Positions 9,310 to 17,468 of a DNA stretch of 64,000 nt are shown piece after piece. A program made the position numbers and the translations under genes. Every line of letters begins with the position of its first letter. Position 1 is the stretch's first letter. The notes below the pieces were generated by a model. That model was not told the origin of the DNA and ran no database searches. It worked only from the letters and a program-made list of their open reading frames with translations. The DNA comes from ZC4RG30 sp963777735 (lineage in GTDB: Bacteria; Pseudomonadota; Gammaproteobacteria; Steroidobacterales; Steroidobacteraceae), in assembly GCA_963777735.1 (NCBI GenBank), contig CAVZRQ010000008.1, positions 1,364,001 to 1,428,000 of the forward strand, written 5' to 3'.

Positions 9310-10029
9310 TCAGGGGATGGCGGATTCGATCATGTCGGCGGTTTCCACAACAGCGACATGCTGCAGGTCATGCGTATAGGGCATCTCTTCAACACGCCAG
9401 TCCGGACGCCGTCGCAGCTTCTCCGCGACCGGCGCGAACGTATCGTTCTTGTAACCGGTAGCCAGCACATAGGCTTTGCGCGGGATGCGCTCGCGCGCGC
9501 CGGAGAGTTTCGCCTTGTCGCTGAAACAGTGCACCGATTGCGGCATGCGCCTCTCTTCATAGGCCGCGCGGGACACGGGATCCAGGTGTGCATTGAATCC
9601 CACGGCATTCACGCGCGGCGGCGGCACGAGGTATTCCTCTCCTTCAGGCGGCAGGTGCGGCGGGCCCGGCACCAGATCGTTGAGGCTCTGGCCGTCTTCG
9701 GGAAAAAATGCATCCAGATACATGATCGATTGAATTGTTCCTGCCGGCACGAGCTCCGGCACTACCGAGGCAGGCATGCCTCCGTAGGAATGAGCGACCA
9801 GCAGCAGATTCTCGAGGCGTTCGAAATGAATGACATTGGCCACATCCTGGGCATGCATGGAGAGGCCGACCGCCGGACTCGTGAGGTGCGCCCGCTCGCC
9901 GAGACCGGTAAGGGTTGGCGTGAATACATGGTGCCCGCGGTCGCGCAGCAGATCCGCAACGGCTCGCCAGCGCCAGCCTCCAACCCATGCGCCATGCACA
10001 ATGACGATCGTTGCCCGCCTGTTTGCCAT
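9310..10029 (-). CDS. Alpha/beta hydrolase (esterase/hydroxynitrile lyase-like)
   Basis: A 239-residue alpha/beta hydrolase without a signal peptide, probably cytoplasmic. The oxyanion motif V-H-G-A-W is at 11-15, the nucleophile elbow A-H-S-Y-G-G puts Ser81 as nucleophile, and the terminal His is His220 (T-H-D) or His224. The pattern H-G-x-W-x-G-G-W-x-W and D-V-x-x-V-I is typical of the small esterase group that includes salicylate-ester and pyrethroid hydrolases. It follows the MFS gene on the same strand with 46 nt between, so the carrier and hydrolase may handle the same ester. Confidence 0.85.
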   Translation of the reverse strand: MANRRATIVIVHGAWVGGWRWRAVADLLRDRGHHVFTPTLTGLGERAHLTSPAVGLSMHAQDVANVIHFERLENLLLVAHSYGGMPASVVPELVPAGTIQSIMYLDAFFPEDGQSLNDLVPGPPHLPPEGEEYLVPPPRVNAVGFNAHLDPVSRAAYEERRMPQSVHCFSDKAKLSGARERIPRKAYVLATGYKNDTFAPVAEKLRRRPDWRVEEMPYTHDLQHVAVVETADMIESAIP

Positions 10030-10075
10030 CGACTGCTCCCGTAAACTGTTGCGCGAACTTGAAATCGACGCCGGC

Positions 10076-11485
10076 TCAGACCTGAGCCCCGGCCGCGCGC
10101 ATCGCCAGGATTCGCTCCCGGTACGGCTTGACCCCGACCCAGTAGGTGAAAGCCGCCGCAGGAAACAGGATCGCCGCCGAGCTCGCGAAGGTGTAACGCA
10201 GCAGCGTCTCGTCTCTCCAGACGTAATCCGTGATCAATGCGAAGAATGTCGGCCCGAAACCGCCACCCACCGCATACATCGTGAACAGGTAAAGCGCCGT
10301 GATCTGGCCACGCATCCCGTTGGGCGTGACGATCTGCATGGCGGAATTCAGCGACGGCGCGGCGAACAGCATCAGGGCCGAGCCGATTCCGCTCAATGCC
10401 AGCGCCATTCCGGCCGAAGGCATCAGCGGCCACAGGATCATGAAAGGCGCGGCAACCGAGAATCCGATGGCGAGCACGCGCATGTTGGTATCCGCATGGC
10501 CGCGTTTGCGGAACCAGTCGTTGATCCAGATCGCTCCGCCCAATGAAGGCAAGGCCAGCGCCAGATTGAGCAGCCCGGTATAGAGGCCGGCTTTCGCCGG
10601 ATCCCAACCGAATGTGCGAATGTAGAATGCCGCGGTCCAGGCCGCTGTGCCGAACATGTGCAGCGACGTGAAACAGAGACCAATGAAGATGGGGCCGTAC
10701 ACGGGCCAGTGCTTCAGCAAGTAGGTCAGCACCTCGCGCGGCGTTGCGGCCCGCGGCTGGCCCGATGACGTCACGGCCTCGCCCAGGTTGCGCCGCCTCG
10801 GTTCGGCAATGCTGGCCGTGAGCAGCGCGATCGGCAGACCAATCAGTCCCGTGAGGATGAACACCAGCTGCCAGTCGCGCACCACACCGAACAGCGGGAC
10901 CTCGATGGTCGGCAAGCCGGCCAGGATCTGGATCAGCAACGCGCCCAGCAGCAGCGCCAGCGCATTTCCGCCGGTGAATCCCACGTTGTAGATGGCGATC
11001 GCGCGGGGCAGGTGGGCCGGCTTGAAGTAGTCGGCCATCAGGGAATAGGACAGGGGTCCGTTGATCGATTCTCCCGCTCCGATGCCGAAGCGGGCCGCGA
11101 AGAACTGCCAGTAGTTGTGCGCAAGGCCGCAGGCAGCGGTGGCCGCGCTCCAGACCAGGACCGCACCGGTCATCAGCCACTTGCGGTTGTAGCGATCCAC
11201 CAGTCGCGAAGCGGGGATGCCGATCAGGACATAGAAGAGCACCGACGAGAAGCCGAGCAGGTAGCTCAGTTCCAGATCGCTCAACCCCAGATCGCGTTTG
11301 ACCGGCTCCACCAGCAGGGACATCACGCCATTGTTCAGCTGGGCGCACATCTGCGCGGCGGCGAGCACCCAGGCAGCGTAATACGCCTGACGCAACGACG
11401 GCCAGGGCGTATTGTCGATCTGGATGCCGGCCGCCAGATCCGCGGCAGCGGCGGCGGCCTCGCGCGGGGCGCTGGTTTCGCTCAC
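10076..11485 (-). CDS. MFS transporter, 12-helix
   Basis: A 469-residue major facilitator superfamily carrier. The loop 2-3 signature region S-R-L-V-D-R-Y-N-R-K-W is present, and helix 4 to 5 carries F-G-I-G-A-G-E-S-I-N-G-P, both of the spinster-like/DHA group. The N-terminal 35 residues are Ala-rich and cytoplasmic. The spacing to the downstream hydrolase is short and the upstream TauD gene is divergent. The transported compound is not evident; a hydrophobic or aromatic organic acid is a guess from the neighbours. Confidence 0.88.
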   Translation of the reverse strand: MSETSAPREAAAAAADLAAGIQIDNTPWPSLRQAYYAAWVLAAAQMCAQLNNGVMSLLVEPVKRDLGLSDLELSYLLGFSSVLFYVLIGIPASRLVDRYNRKWLMTGAVLVWSAATAACGLAHNYWQFFAARFGIGAGESINGPLSYSLMADYFKPAHLPRAIAIYNVGFTGGNALALLLGALLIQILAGLPTIEVPLFGVVRDWQLVFILTGLIGLPIALLTASIAEPRRRNLGEAVTSSGQPRAATPREVLTYLLKHWPVYGPIFIGLCFTSLHMFGTAAWTAAFYIRTFGWDPAKAGLYTGLLNLALALPSLGGAIWINDWFRKRGHADTNMRVLAIGFSVAAPFMILWPLMPSAGMALALSGIGSALMLFAAPSLNSAMQIVTPNGMRGQITALYLFTMYAVGGGFGPTFFALITDYVWRDETLLRYTFASSAAILFPAAAFTYWVGVKPYRERILAMRAAGAQV

Positions 11486-11592
11486 TCATTCCCTCCCCGA
11501 TCAGGAATTGGCAGCACTGTTTTCGTGCCTGACCTCCTTCTAAGGTGCCGGGCAGACAAAAATAAGTGCCGCGAATTGGTGGGTACGCAAAG

Positions 11593-12516
11593 ATGCAGGT
11601 CAACCAGCTTCACGAACGCTTCGTCGGGGAGATCCTGGGCGTCGATACCTCGGTGCCGCCATCCCCTGAGGTAATCGATGCCGTCGAGGCCGCGATGGCC
11701 CGATACGCCGTGTGCGTGATCCGCGGCGCGAGCCTGAACGACGCGGACCACATCCGCTTCAGCCGTGCGTTCGGTCCACTCGAATTGCCGCCCAACGGCG
11801 GCAAACGCATCGCCCCCGAGATCTACGATGTCGGCAACCTCGCGCCCGACGGGGAGATCCGGCAACCCAATCCGGGAGGCCCGCAGCCGATCGACTTCGA
11901 GCGCTTCCACACCGACAGCCCGTTCAACACGCTGCCCACCAAGTGGTCCCTGCTGCTCGGGCACATCGTGCCGCCGGAAGGCGCCAATACGGAGTTTGTC
12001 GACATGCGGGCCGTCTACGACGACCTGCCGCCGGAGATGAAATCCCGGATCGGGAACCTCATGGTCGAGCACGACATGTTTCGCGCACTGGAGCGTACAG
12101 GCGTCCGCTTCGGGGACGAGCAGATGCGCAAGAACTTTCCGGGCGTTGCTCACCCGCTGGTTCGCGAATCGGCAAGCGGGCGCAAGGCGCTCTACATGGG
12201 CTGGCATGCGACTGCAGTCGTTGGCTGGAGTGACGAAGCAAGCCACAAGCTGCTCGACGAATTGTTTGCCATCGCCACGCAGCCGCGATACGTCTATTCG
12301 CACCGCTGGCGGCAGGGTGACATGCTGATCTGGGACAATCGCTGCACCATGCACAGCGCTACAGCCTTCGATCGCTTCCGCTACAAACGCGACATGCGCC
12401 GCACGACGATCAACGAGTATGGTCCCGAGGTTTCGACAGTGCAGGCAGGCAAAACCCAAGCCGAAGCAGTGCCGAACGCTGCTCAGGCTTCCGGCAGTGA
12501 AACAAAGGTTCCATAA
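11593..12516 (+). CDS. TauD/TfdA family Fe(II)/2-oxoglutarate dioxygenase
   Basis: A 307-residue dioxygenase expected to hydroxylate or cleave a substrate with 2-oxoglutarate and O2. The facial triad is His106-x-Asp108 (F-H-T-D-S) and His254 (T-M-H-S-A), with the 2-oxoglutarate-binding Arg265 or Arg269. I preferred the ATG at 11593; an in-frame GTG at 11566 would add nine residues. It is divergent from the MFS carrier, and its last 34 bases overlap the end of the convergent flavin reductase gene. Taurine, 2,4-D and related acids are known family substrates; which applies here cannot be said. Confidence 0.9.
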   Translation: MQVNQLHERFVGEILGVDTSVPPSPEVIDAVEAAMARYAVCVIRGASLNDADHIRFSRAFGPLELPPNGGKRIAPEIYDVGNLAPDGEIRQPNPGGPQPIDFERFHTDSPFNTLPTKWSLLLGHIVPPEGANTEFVDMRAVYDDLPPEMKSRIGNLMVEHDMFRALERTGVRFGDEQMRKNFPGVAHPLVRESASGRKALYMGWHATAVVGWSDEASHKLLDELFAIATQPRYVYSHRWRQGDMLIWDNRCTMHSATAFDRFRYKRDMRRTTINEYGPEVSTVQAGKTQAEAVPNAAQASGSETKVP

Positions 12517-12977
12517 CGGCGCGCGTAGTACAGCAGCGGGTCACCTTCGCGGGCTCGCGCCGCCTCGACCAGACCCACGACAATGGCGTGGTCGCCGCTG
12601 ATGAAGATCTGGCTGGTCCGGCATTCGACATGGGCCAGGGCGTTGGCAATCAGCGGCACGGCCAGCACCTCACCGGCCTGCAGCTCCACACCGGCCCCCT
12701 TTTCTGCGCCCTTGACGGCAAAGCGACGCGCAACATCGACCTGGTTCGCAGCCAGCAGGCTGACACCAAACTCGCGTGTCGCAACGATGGCCGGATAACT
12801 GCTGGCGTCATGCTGGATGGCGAACATCACCAGCGGCGGCTCGAAGGAAAGCGTCACGAACGAAGATACCGTCAGGCCCACAATGGCATGGGTGGTACGG
12901 TCCCGCGTCGTCACGACCGTGACCGCGCCAGCGGCGGCGCGCCCTATCTGCCGGTATGTTTCCCCCGAAATCGCCAT
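12483..12977 (-). CDS. Flavin reductase domain protein (two-component monooxygenase reductase)
   Basis: A 164-residue flavin reductase-like protein that would supply reduced flavin to a monooxygenase. Typical segments are G-A-V-T-V-V-T-T, G-L-T-V-S-S-F-V-T-L-S-x-E-P-P-L, the F-G-V-S-L-L-A region and the G-D-H-A-I-V-V-G-x-V strand. It is preceded by the NUDIX gene with a 23-nt gap on the same strand. The LLM-type monooxygenase at 17.5 kb is a candidate partner, though it is not adjacent. The 3' end overlaps the dioxygenase gene in antisense by 34 bp. Confidence 0.9.
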   Translation of the reverse strand: MAISGETYRQIGRAAAGAVTVVTTRDRTTHAIVGLTVSSFVTLSFEPPLVMFAIQHDASSYPAIVATREFGVSLLAANQVDVARRFAVKGAEKGAGVELQAGEVLAVPLIANALAHVECRTSQIFISGDHAIVVGLVEAARAREGDPLLYYARRYGTFVSLPEA

Positions 12978-13000
12978 GTTTCCTGCTCCTGCTATCGCGG

Positions 13001-13600
13001 TCAGAGGTACCGGATGCCGTCCGGCGAAATCAACCGCATGAAGTTGTCTGTCTGCTGGATGAACTCGAACCCGCGCGAGCGGAAGAACGCAAATTGAACC
13101 CCGACGTCGATCCGGCCACCGGGACCCCAGTGGTCCAATGCACGCACCTCATCCTCGGTGAACCAGCCCACTTCGAGGGCTTCTGGTGGAACCGCCGTGG
13201 CTGCAACTCGCCCTGGAAGTCGCGCGACGAACCCGAAGTGGACCTGATTGATCTCCGGCAGGCTGATCACGGCGCTCGGCATGAGGGAACGCGGATCCAG
13301 TTCCACGCTCACTTCTTCCCGAACCTCCCGCACTGCCGCCGCCTCCAGCGATTCACCGCTTTCGACGAAGCCGCCCGGTGGCGCCCAACAGCCCATGTAC
13401 GGTGGTTGCCCCCGCCGCTGCAGCAGGACGCGATCCTCGGCGAATACCGCGACCAGAACCAGAAGCGATGGGCCTCCACCGTGGGTGCTGTATCGAAGCT
13501 CGCTGGTCACGGTCCTTCCACATCTGGCGCCTGCAGTCACGGGCAAGCATGACCCGGGGATTCCGGCGGCGCAATGTGCGGCAAACCGGAAATCGTGCAC
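13001..13600 (-). CDS. NUDIX hydrolase
   Basis: A protein of up to 199 residues with a clear NUDIX box: Gly77, Glu83, R-E-V-R-E-E at 91-96; the usual Gly two after the box is Ser98. It would hydrolyse a nucleoside diphosphate-linked compound. The GTG start at 13600 has AGGAA upstream; the first 30 residues contain three Cys but no clean C-x-x-C pair, so a later GTG at residue 31 is possible. It is the first gene of a pair with the flavin reductase, which would fit an FAD or NAD(P) substrate, an inference only. Confidence 0.85.
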   Translation of the reverse strand: MHDFRFAAHCAAGIPGSCLPVTAGARCGRTVTSELRYSTHGGGPSLLVLVAVFAEDRVLLQRRGQPPYMGCWAPPGGFVESGESLEAAAVREVREEVSVELDPRSLMPSAVISLPEINQVHFGFVARLPGRVAATAVPPEALEVGWFTEDEVRALDHWGPGGRIDVGVQFAFFRSRGFEFIQQTDNFMRLISPDGIRYL

Positions 13601-13705
13601 ACTATTTTTCCTGCGGTCGAACCGTGCTAACTGCTGGCCGCAACAGCAACCAGAACAAGACTGTTACCTCACCTTGAATCGCTCCGACAGAATGCGGAAC
13701 CGGTG

Positions 13706-15085
13706 ATGCCAGCACCAGACGGCAATCCCCTGCTGTCGCGTCGCTACAAGGCGTGGCTGGTTGGTTCGTTGTTCGCCCTCGGAACACTCAACTTCGCGGA
13801 TCGCGCAATACTTGCGGTGCTCGCGCAACCCATCAAGGAAGACCTGCTGCTCACAGATGCCCAGCTCGGCATGCTGCAGGGCCTGGGGTTCGCGATCCTT
13901 TACTCGGTGCTGGGATTGCCGCTGGGCTGGCTCGCGGAGCGTGTCAATCGCAAGGCAATGCTCGCGATCTGCGTGGCTGCCTGGTCGCTCATGACGGCGG
14001 CCTGCGGGCTGGCAACGAACTTCCTGACGCTGTTGCTGGGCCGCGTGGGCGTCGGTGTCGGCGAAGCCGGCTACCAGCCACTGGCCTACTCCCTGGTGGC
14101 CGACCACTTCCGCGCCAACCGTCGCGGCTCCATCATTGCCATCGTCCTGCTCGGCTCGCCGTTCGGCTTCCTGCTCGGCCAGTCGGTCGGCGGCTTTGTT
14201 GCCGCGAACTGGGGCTGGCGTGTCGCGTTCTTTGCGCTCGGCATACCGGGGCTGCTGGCCGCCCTGGTCACGTGGCTGACATTGCGGGAGCCGCCGCGCG
14301 GACTGGCCGACGGCGTCATCGCAAACGAACCCCCGCCGCCTTTGAAAGTCGTGTTCGCCACACTCTGGGCCAAACCGGCATTCCGTCATCTGCTGATTGG
14401 CTTCACCATCGCGGGCTTTGCGATGAACGCGGTGGCAACGTTCGTGTTGCCGTTCTACCTGCGGGGCTTCAACCTGCCGCTGGCGACCGTCGGCGCGATC
14501 TTCGGCACGGTCGCCTTCACTTCCAATGGCCTCGGCATGCTGCTCGGGGGATTCGGCTTCGACCGGCTGTCGCGACTCGACCTGCGTTGGCCACTGTGGG
14601 GGCCCGCACTGGGTATCGTGATCGCGGCACCTCTTTATCTCGGAGCCTTCGCGGCCACCAGCGTCGGTGTGTCACTGGCATTCATCTGGTTCGCAAACCT
14701 GTCACTGGCCACATACCTTGCGCCCAGTTCCGCGACAATGCAGAACCTGGTGGGCCCGCGCATGCGGGCCACGACCGCGGCCATCGCGGCGATGGTGGTG
14801 GGGCTGCTCGGAGCCGGCCTCGGCCCCACACTGCTGGGCATCGCCAGCGATTTTCACGCCAACCGGCAATTCGCTGGCGATGACTTCATCGCGAGTTGTC
14901 CCGGTGGTCGGGCTGCGGCCGGCGCAGAGGCGGCGCTTGATCTTGCCTGCCGGTCCGCATCCAGCGAAGGCCTGCGGCTGGCCTTGATGTCCGTACTGAT
15001 CTTCTTCGTGTGGGCCGCAGTCCACTACCTGATCGCCGCCCGGACTTTGCAGAAAGACCTTCACGCAACAGTCAGGGCGCCCTGA
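13706..15085 (+). CDS. MFS transporter, spinster-like
   Basis: A 459-residue major facilitator with F-A-D-R-A-I-L in helix 1, the loop 2-3 segment G-W-L-A-E-R-V-N-R-K and helix 4 R-V-G-V-G-V-G-E-A-G, all typical of the spinster-type group widespread in aromatic and steroid degraders. Start is the ATG at 13706; a GTG three bases earlier is equally in frame. Its end abuts the convergent double-GntR gene (2-nt gap), with no terminator seen. The substrate is unknown. Confidence 0.88.
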   Translation: MPAPDGNPLLSRRYKAWLVGSLFALGTLNFADRAILAVLAQPIKEDLLLTDAQLGMLQGLGFAILYSVLGLPLGWLAERVNRKAMLAICVAAWSLMTAACGLATNFLTLLLGRVGVGVGEAGYQPLAYSLVADHFRANRRGSIIAIVLLGSPFGFLLGQSVGGFVAANWGWRVAFFALGIPGLLAALVTWLTLREPPRGLADGVIANEPPPPLKVVFATLWAKPAFRHLLIGFTIAGFAMNAVATFVLPFYLRGFNLPLATVGAIFGTVAFTSNGLGMLLGGFGFDRLSRLDLRWPLWGPALGIVIAAPLYLGAFAATSVGVSLAFIWFANLSLATYLAPSSATMQNLVGPRMRATTAAIAAMVVGLLGAGLGPTLLGIASDFHANRQFAGDDFIASCPGGRAAAGAEAALDLACRSASSEGLRLALMSVLIFFVWAAVHYLIAARTLQKDLHATVRAP

Positions 15086-15087
15086 GT

Positions 15088-16254
15088 TCAGAGCGGCCGG
15101 CGTCGACTCATGTCGAGCATCAGCGCGGCGGATTCTTCCTTCGCCTGTTGAAGGCCCGCCACCGAACCCACTGGCATCCGCTGGAGCAGCTGCCTGAAAA
15201 GCCGGAAATAGCTGCTCTGCGCGGCGGCGGGCAGGCGCTCGGCCAGCAATGGATGAAAGCGGGCCTCGTAGGAGGCGAGGCAGCGCGAGAACAGGTCGAT
15301 GATCGGGCTGTCGGCCAGCTGTGACACGCAGTGGACGAGCGCGAGCAGATCGTAGCGTTCAAACGAATCGCGCCCTTCGAGCCGCGACAAGGCGCCCTCC
15401 AGCGAATGACGCTGTTCTGCGCTGGCGCGGCTGACCGCCAGGGCGGGCACGAATGCGTTCAGCTGGAACAGGCTCGTGCCCGCGGACAAGGGATCGAGCC
15501 GCTCACCAATCAGGTAGGCCAGTGCGAGGCGGATGTTCGCGGGACCGCGCCGGTCGCGGATCACGAGCCCATTGCCGCGACCGCGGCGGCACTCAACCAG
15601 GCCGCTGTCCTGCAGCAGCCGGATCGCCTGCCGCAGCGTCAGGCGGCTGACCTCGAACCGCTCGCACAGATCCCATTCGGATCCCAGTCGCGCGCCGGCG
15701 TGGCCGGTGCGGGCAATCTCTGCGGCCAGCAGGCGCGCAATCACGGCCGGCAAAGCGCCGGACTCGCGCGTTGCGGCAGGTTGCGCAGGCGCGGCATCCG
15801 CGCTGCGTTCTTCTGCCCTCAGGCAATCCAGGCAGCTGCCGAGCAGGCGCACGACGGGTGCGGTCTGGTCGGTCTGCCAGTGGCACATGATTTCCAGTGC
15901 CTCGCGCGCATCCTCCATCGCCCGTGCAGTGGAACCCTCGGCGCGAAGGTGATTGGCCAATTGCGCGCCGATCGCTTCCGGCGAGGGCTTGGAGATGATG
16001 AAGCCACCGCAGGGGCCCGGGCGCATGCGCCCAAGCCCGCGGCGCTCGAGCAGGCTCACCGCCTCCCGCACGACGGAACGACCCTGGTGATAACGTTCAC
16101 TCAGCTCGCGCAGGGATCCGAGGGCCGCACCCGGCGCCAGCCCGATTGCCGCGATGTCATCTTCCATCAGCCGGGCCAGCTTCTCGGCAGCCAGGCGCCC
16201 GGCCAGCTCGCCGTCGCTGGTGGAAGCGAGATAGATGCGCTCGGATGCATTCAA
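15088..16254 (-). CDS. Transcription regulator with two GntR-type winged helices
   Basis: A 388-residue regulator with two winged-helix DNA-binding domains of the GntR/FadR kind: the first at about 45-92 (L-R-E-L-S-E-R-Y, R-S-V-V-R-E-A-V), the second at about 190-240 (D-L-C-E-R-F-E-V-S-R-L-T-L-R-Q-A-I). Helical segments after each look like ligand-binding FCD remnants, so the protein appears to be an internal duplication. It is divergent from the CmcJ/NvfI - YciI - LLM operon across a 92-bp gap, so it probably controls that operon and perhaps itself. Ordinary GntR proteins have one winged helix and about 240 residues. Confidence 0.87.
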   Translation of the reverse strand: MNASERIYLASTSDGELAGRLAAEKLARLMEDDIAAIGLAPGAALGSLRELSERYHQGRSVVREAVSLLERRGLGRMRPGPCGGFIISKPSPEAIGAQLANHLRAEGSTARAMEDAREALEIMCHWQTDQTAPVVRLLGSCLDCLRAEERSADAAPAQPAATRESGALPAVIARLLAAEIARTGHAGARLGSEWDLCERFEVSRLTLRQAIRLLQDSGLVECRRGRGNGLVIRDRRGPANIRLALAYLIGERLDPLSAGTSLFQLNAFVPALAVSRASAEQRHSLEGALSRLEGRDSFERYDLLALVHCVSQLADSPIIDLFSRCLASYEARFHPLLAERLPAAAQSSYFRLFRQLLQRMPVGSVAGLQQAKEESAALMLDMSRRRPL

Positions 16255-16346
16255 AAGTCACCCCCCGCCCCGGAAAACAACAACACTATTTTCGGTCACA
16301 GCAGACCCGCAAACTTGATCATAGCTGCTTGTGGGGGTCGGGCGAG

Positions 16347-17123
16347 ATGGCTGGTTACGTAGACTCCTTCATCCGGTATTCCGATCGGTCCGCGGACGGT
16401 GGATTCATCCGCGGCAACAACGACTACTCCTTCGGAATGGAAGATCATCCGGTCCGGGTCCACAACGCGCGCCTGGCCCCCATCGAATTCGGCACCCAGG
16501 GCTTCACGCTGGTCCGCCACCCCACAGACATCGATTTCAGTGACCCGGCCGACGTGCAGCAGCGCTATCACGCGCAGGTCTGCAGGATCGTTCAGGGGCT
16601 CACCGGTGCGAAGGAAGTCTTCGCCTTCATGGGCATCCTCCGCGGTGGCGAGCAGGACCTCGGGGGAGGCCCGGCATTGAGTGCACATGTCGATTTCAAC
16701 GAAGCCAGCCTGCGCGGCTGGGCGGCGAAGTTCGCGCCGGAACGGGCGGCCGAGATGCAGTCGCGCCGACTGATCAACGTCAATGTCTGGCGCGGAGTGA
16801 ACCCGGTGCGGAACATGCCACTGGCAGTGTGCGACGCGCGTTCCATCGAGCGCGGAGACTGCATGAGAGTGCGGTTCGGAGAAGGCGCAAGTGCGTTGGT
16901 CGGGAACGAGCCGGGGGGCTTCAACATGGCCTTCAACCCCCGGCATCACTGGTATTACTACCCGGACATGCAGCCCGACGAGGCCATTGTGTTCAGGCTC
17001 TTCGACACCGCCGATCCGCACTGGCACATGACGGCACACTCGGCATTTGTCGATCCCACTTCTGATCCAGCAGCACCCAAGCGCATGAGTTTCGAGATCC
17101 GCACTCTGGCCGTCATGGACTGA
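16347..17123 (+). CDS. CmcJ/NvfI family oxidoreductase
   Basis: A 258-residue protein of the CmcJ/NvfI family, related to the cephamycin 7-methoxylation helper CmcJ and to fungal oxygenases with a 2-oxoglutarate dioxygenase-like fold. Family marks visible are His114-x-Asp116 (A-H-V-D), N-V-W-R-G at 146-150, P-L-A-V-C-D at 158-163, W-Y-Y-Y-P with D-E, and His231 (A-H-S-A-F-x-D-P), giving a plausible metal triad. ATG chosen at 16347. It is first in an operon with YciI and LLM genes (20-nt and 16-nt gaps). The reaction is unknown. Confidence 0.85.
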   Translation: MAGYVDSFIRYSDRSADGGFIRGNNDYSFGMEDHPVRVHNARLAPIEFGTQGFTLVRHPTDIDFSDPADVQQRYHAQVCRIVQGLTGAKEVFAFMGILRGGEQDLGGGPALSAHVDFNEASLRGWAAKFAPERAAEMQSRRLINVNVWRGVNPVRNMPLAVCDARSIERGDCMRVRFGEGASALVGNEPGGFNMAFNPRHHWYYYPDMQPDEAIVFRLFDTADPHWHMTAHSAFVDPTSDPAAPKRMSFEIRTLAVMD

Positions 17124-17143
17124 TCACCGGGAGTTACTCAGAA

Positions 17144-17452
17144 ATGCCCAAACGCACCTTCGCCGCCATCGTCCAACGCACCGAGTTGTGGGATCCATCG
17201 CGAGAGGCACATGAGCAGGACGGATTCGCCGCACACGCGGCTTTCGTAGGTGGCCTTGAGGCAGATGGTTTCATCGCCGTAGCCGGGCTCATGGTACCCA
17301 GCACCGACGTCCTGTTCATTTTCCTCGCCGACAGCGAGGCGGAAGTCCGCGAGCGCATGAGCCGCGACCCCTGGCAGAAAGACGGCCATGCGCGATTGAT
17401 CCGGGTTGAGGAAATCCACATCCGCATCGGCGCACCGAAGCAGGACAACTGA
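17144..17452 (+). CDS. YciI-like protein
   Basis: A 102-residue YciI/YCII-domain protein with a ferredoxin-like fold. The H-x-x-F-V-x-x-L-x-x-x-G segment (about 31-43) and the D-P-W region (76-78) are family marks. Some members are dehydrochlorinases or ring-cleavage helpers that use a His-Asp pair; others have no known role. It lies between the CmcJ-like gene and the LLM monooxygenase gene and is almost surely co-transcribed with both, so it may process the product of one of them. Confidence 0.85.
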   Translation: MPKRTFAAIVQRTELWDPSREAHEQDGFAAHAAFVGGLEADGFIAVAGLMVPSTDVLFIFLADSEAEVRERMSRDPWQKDGHARLIRVEEIHIRIGAPKQDN

Positions 17453-17468
17453 AGGCAGGAGTGATCCG

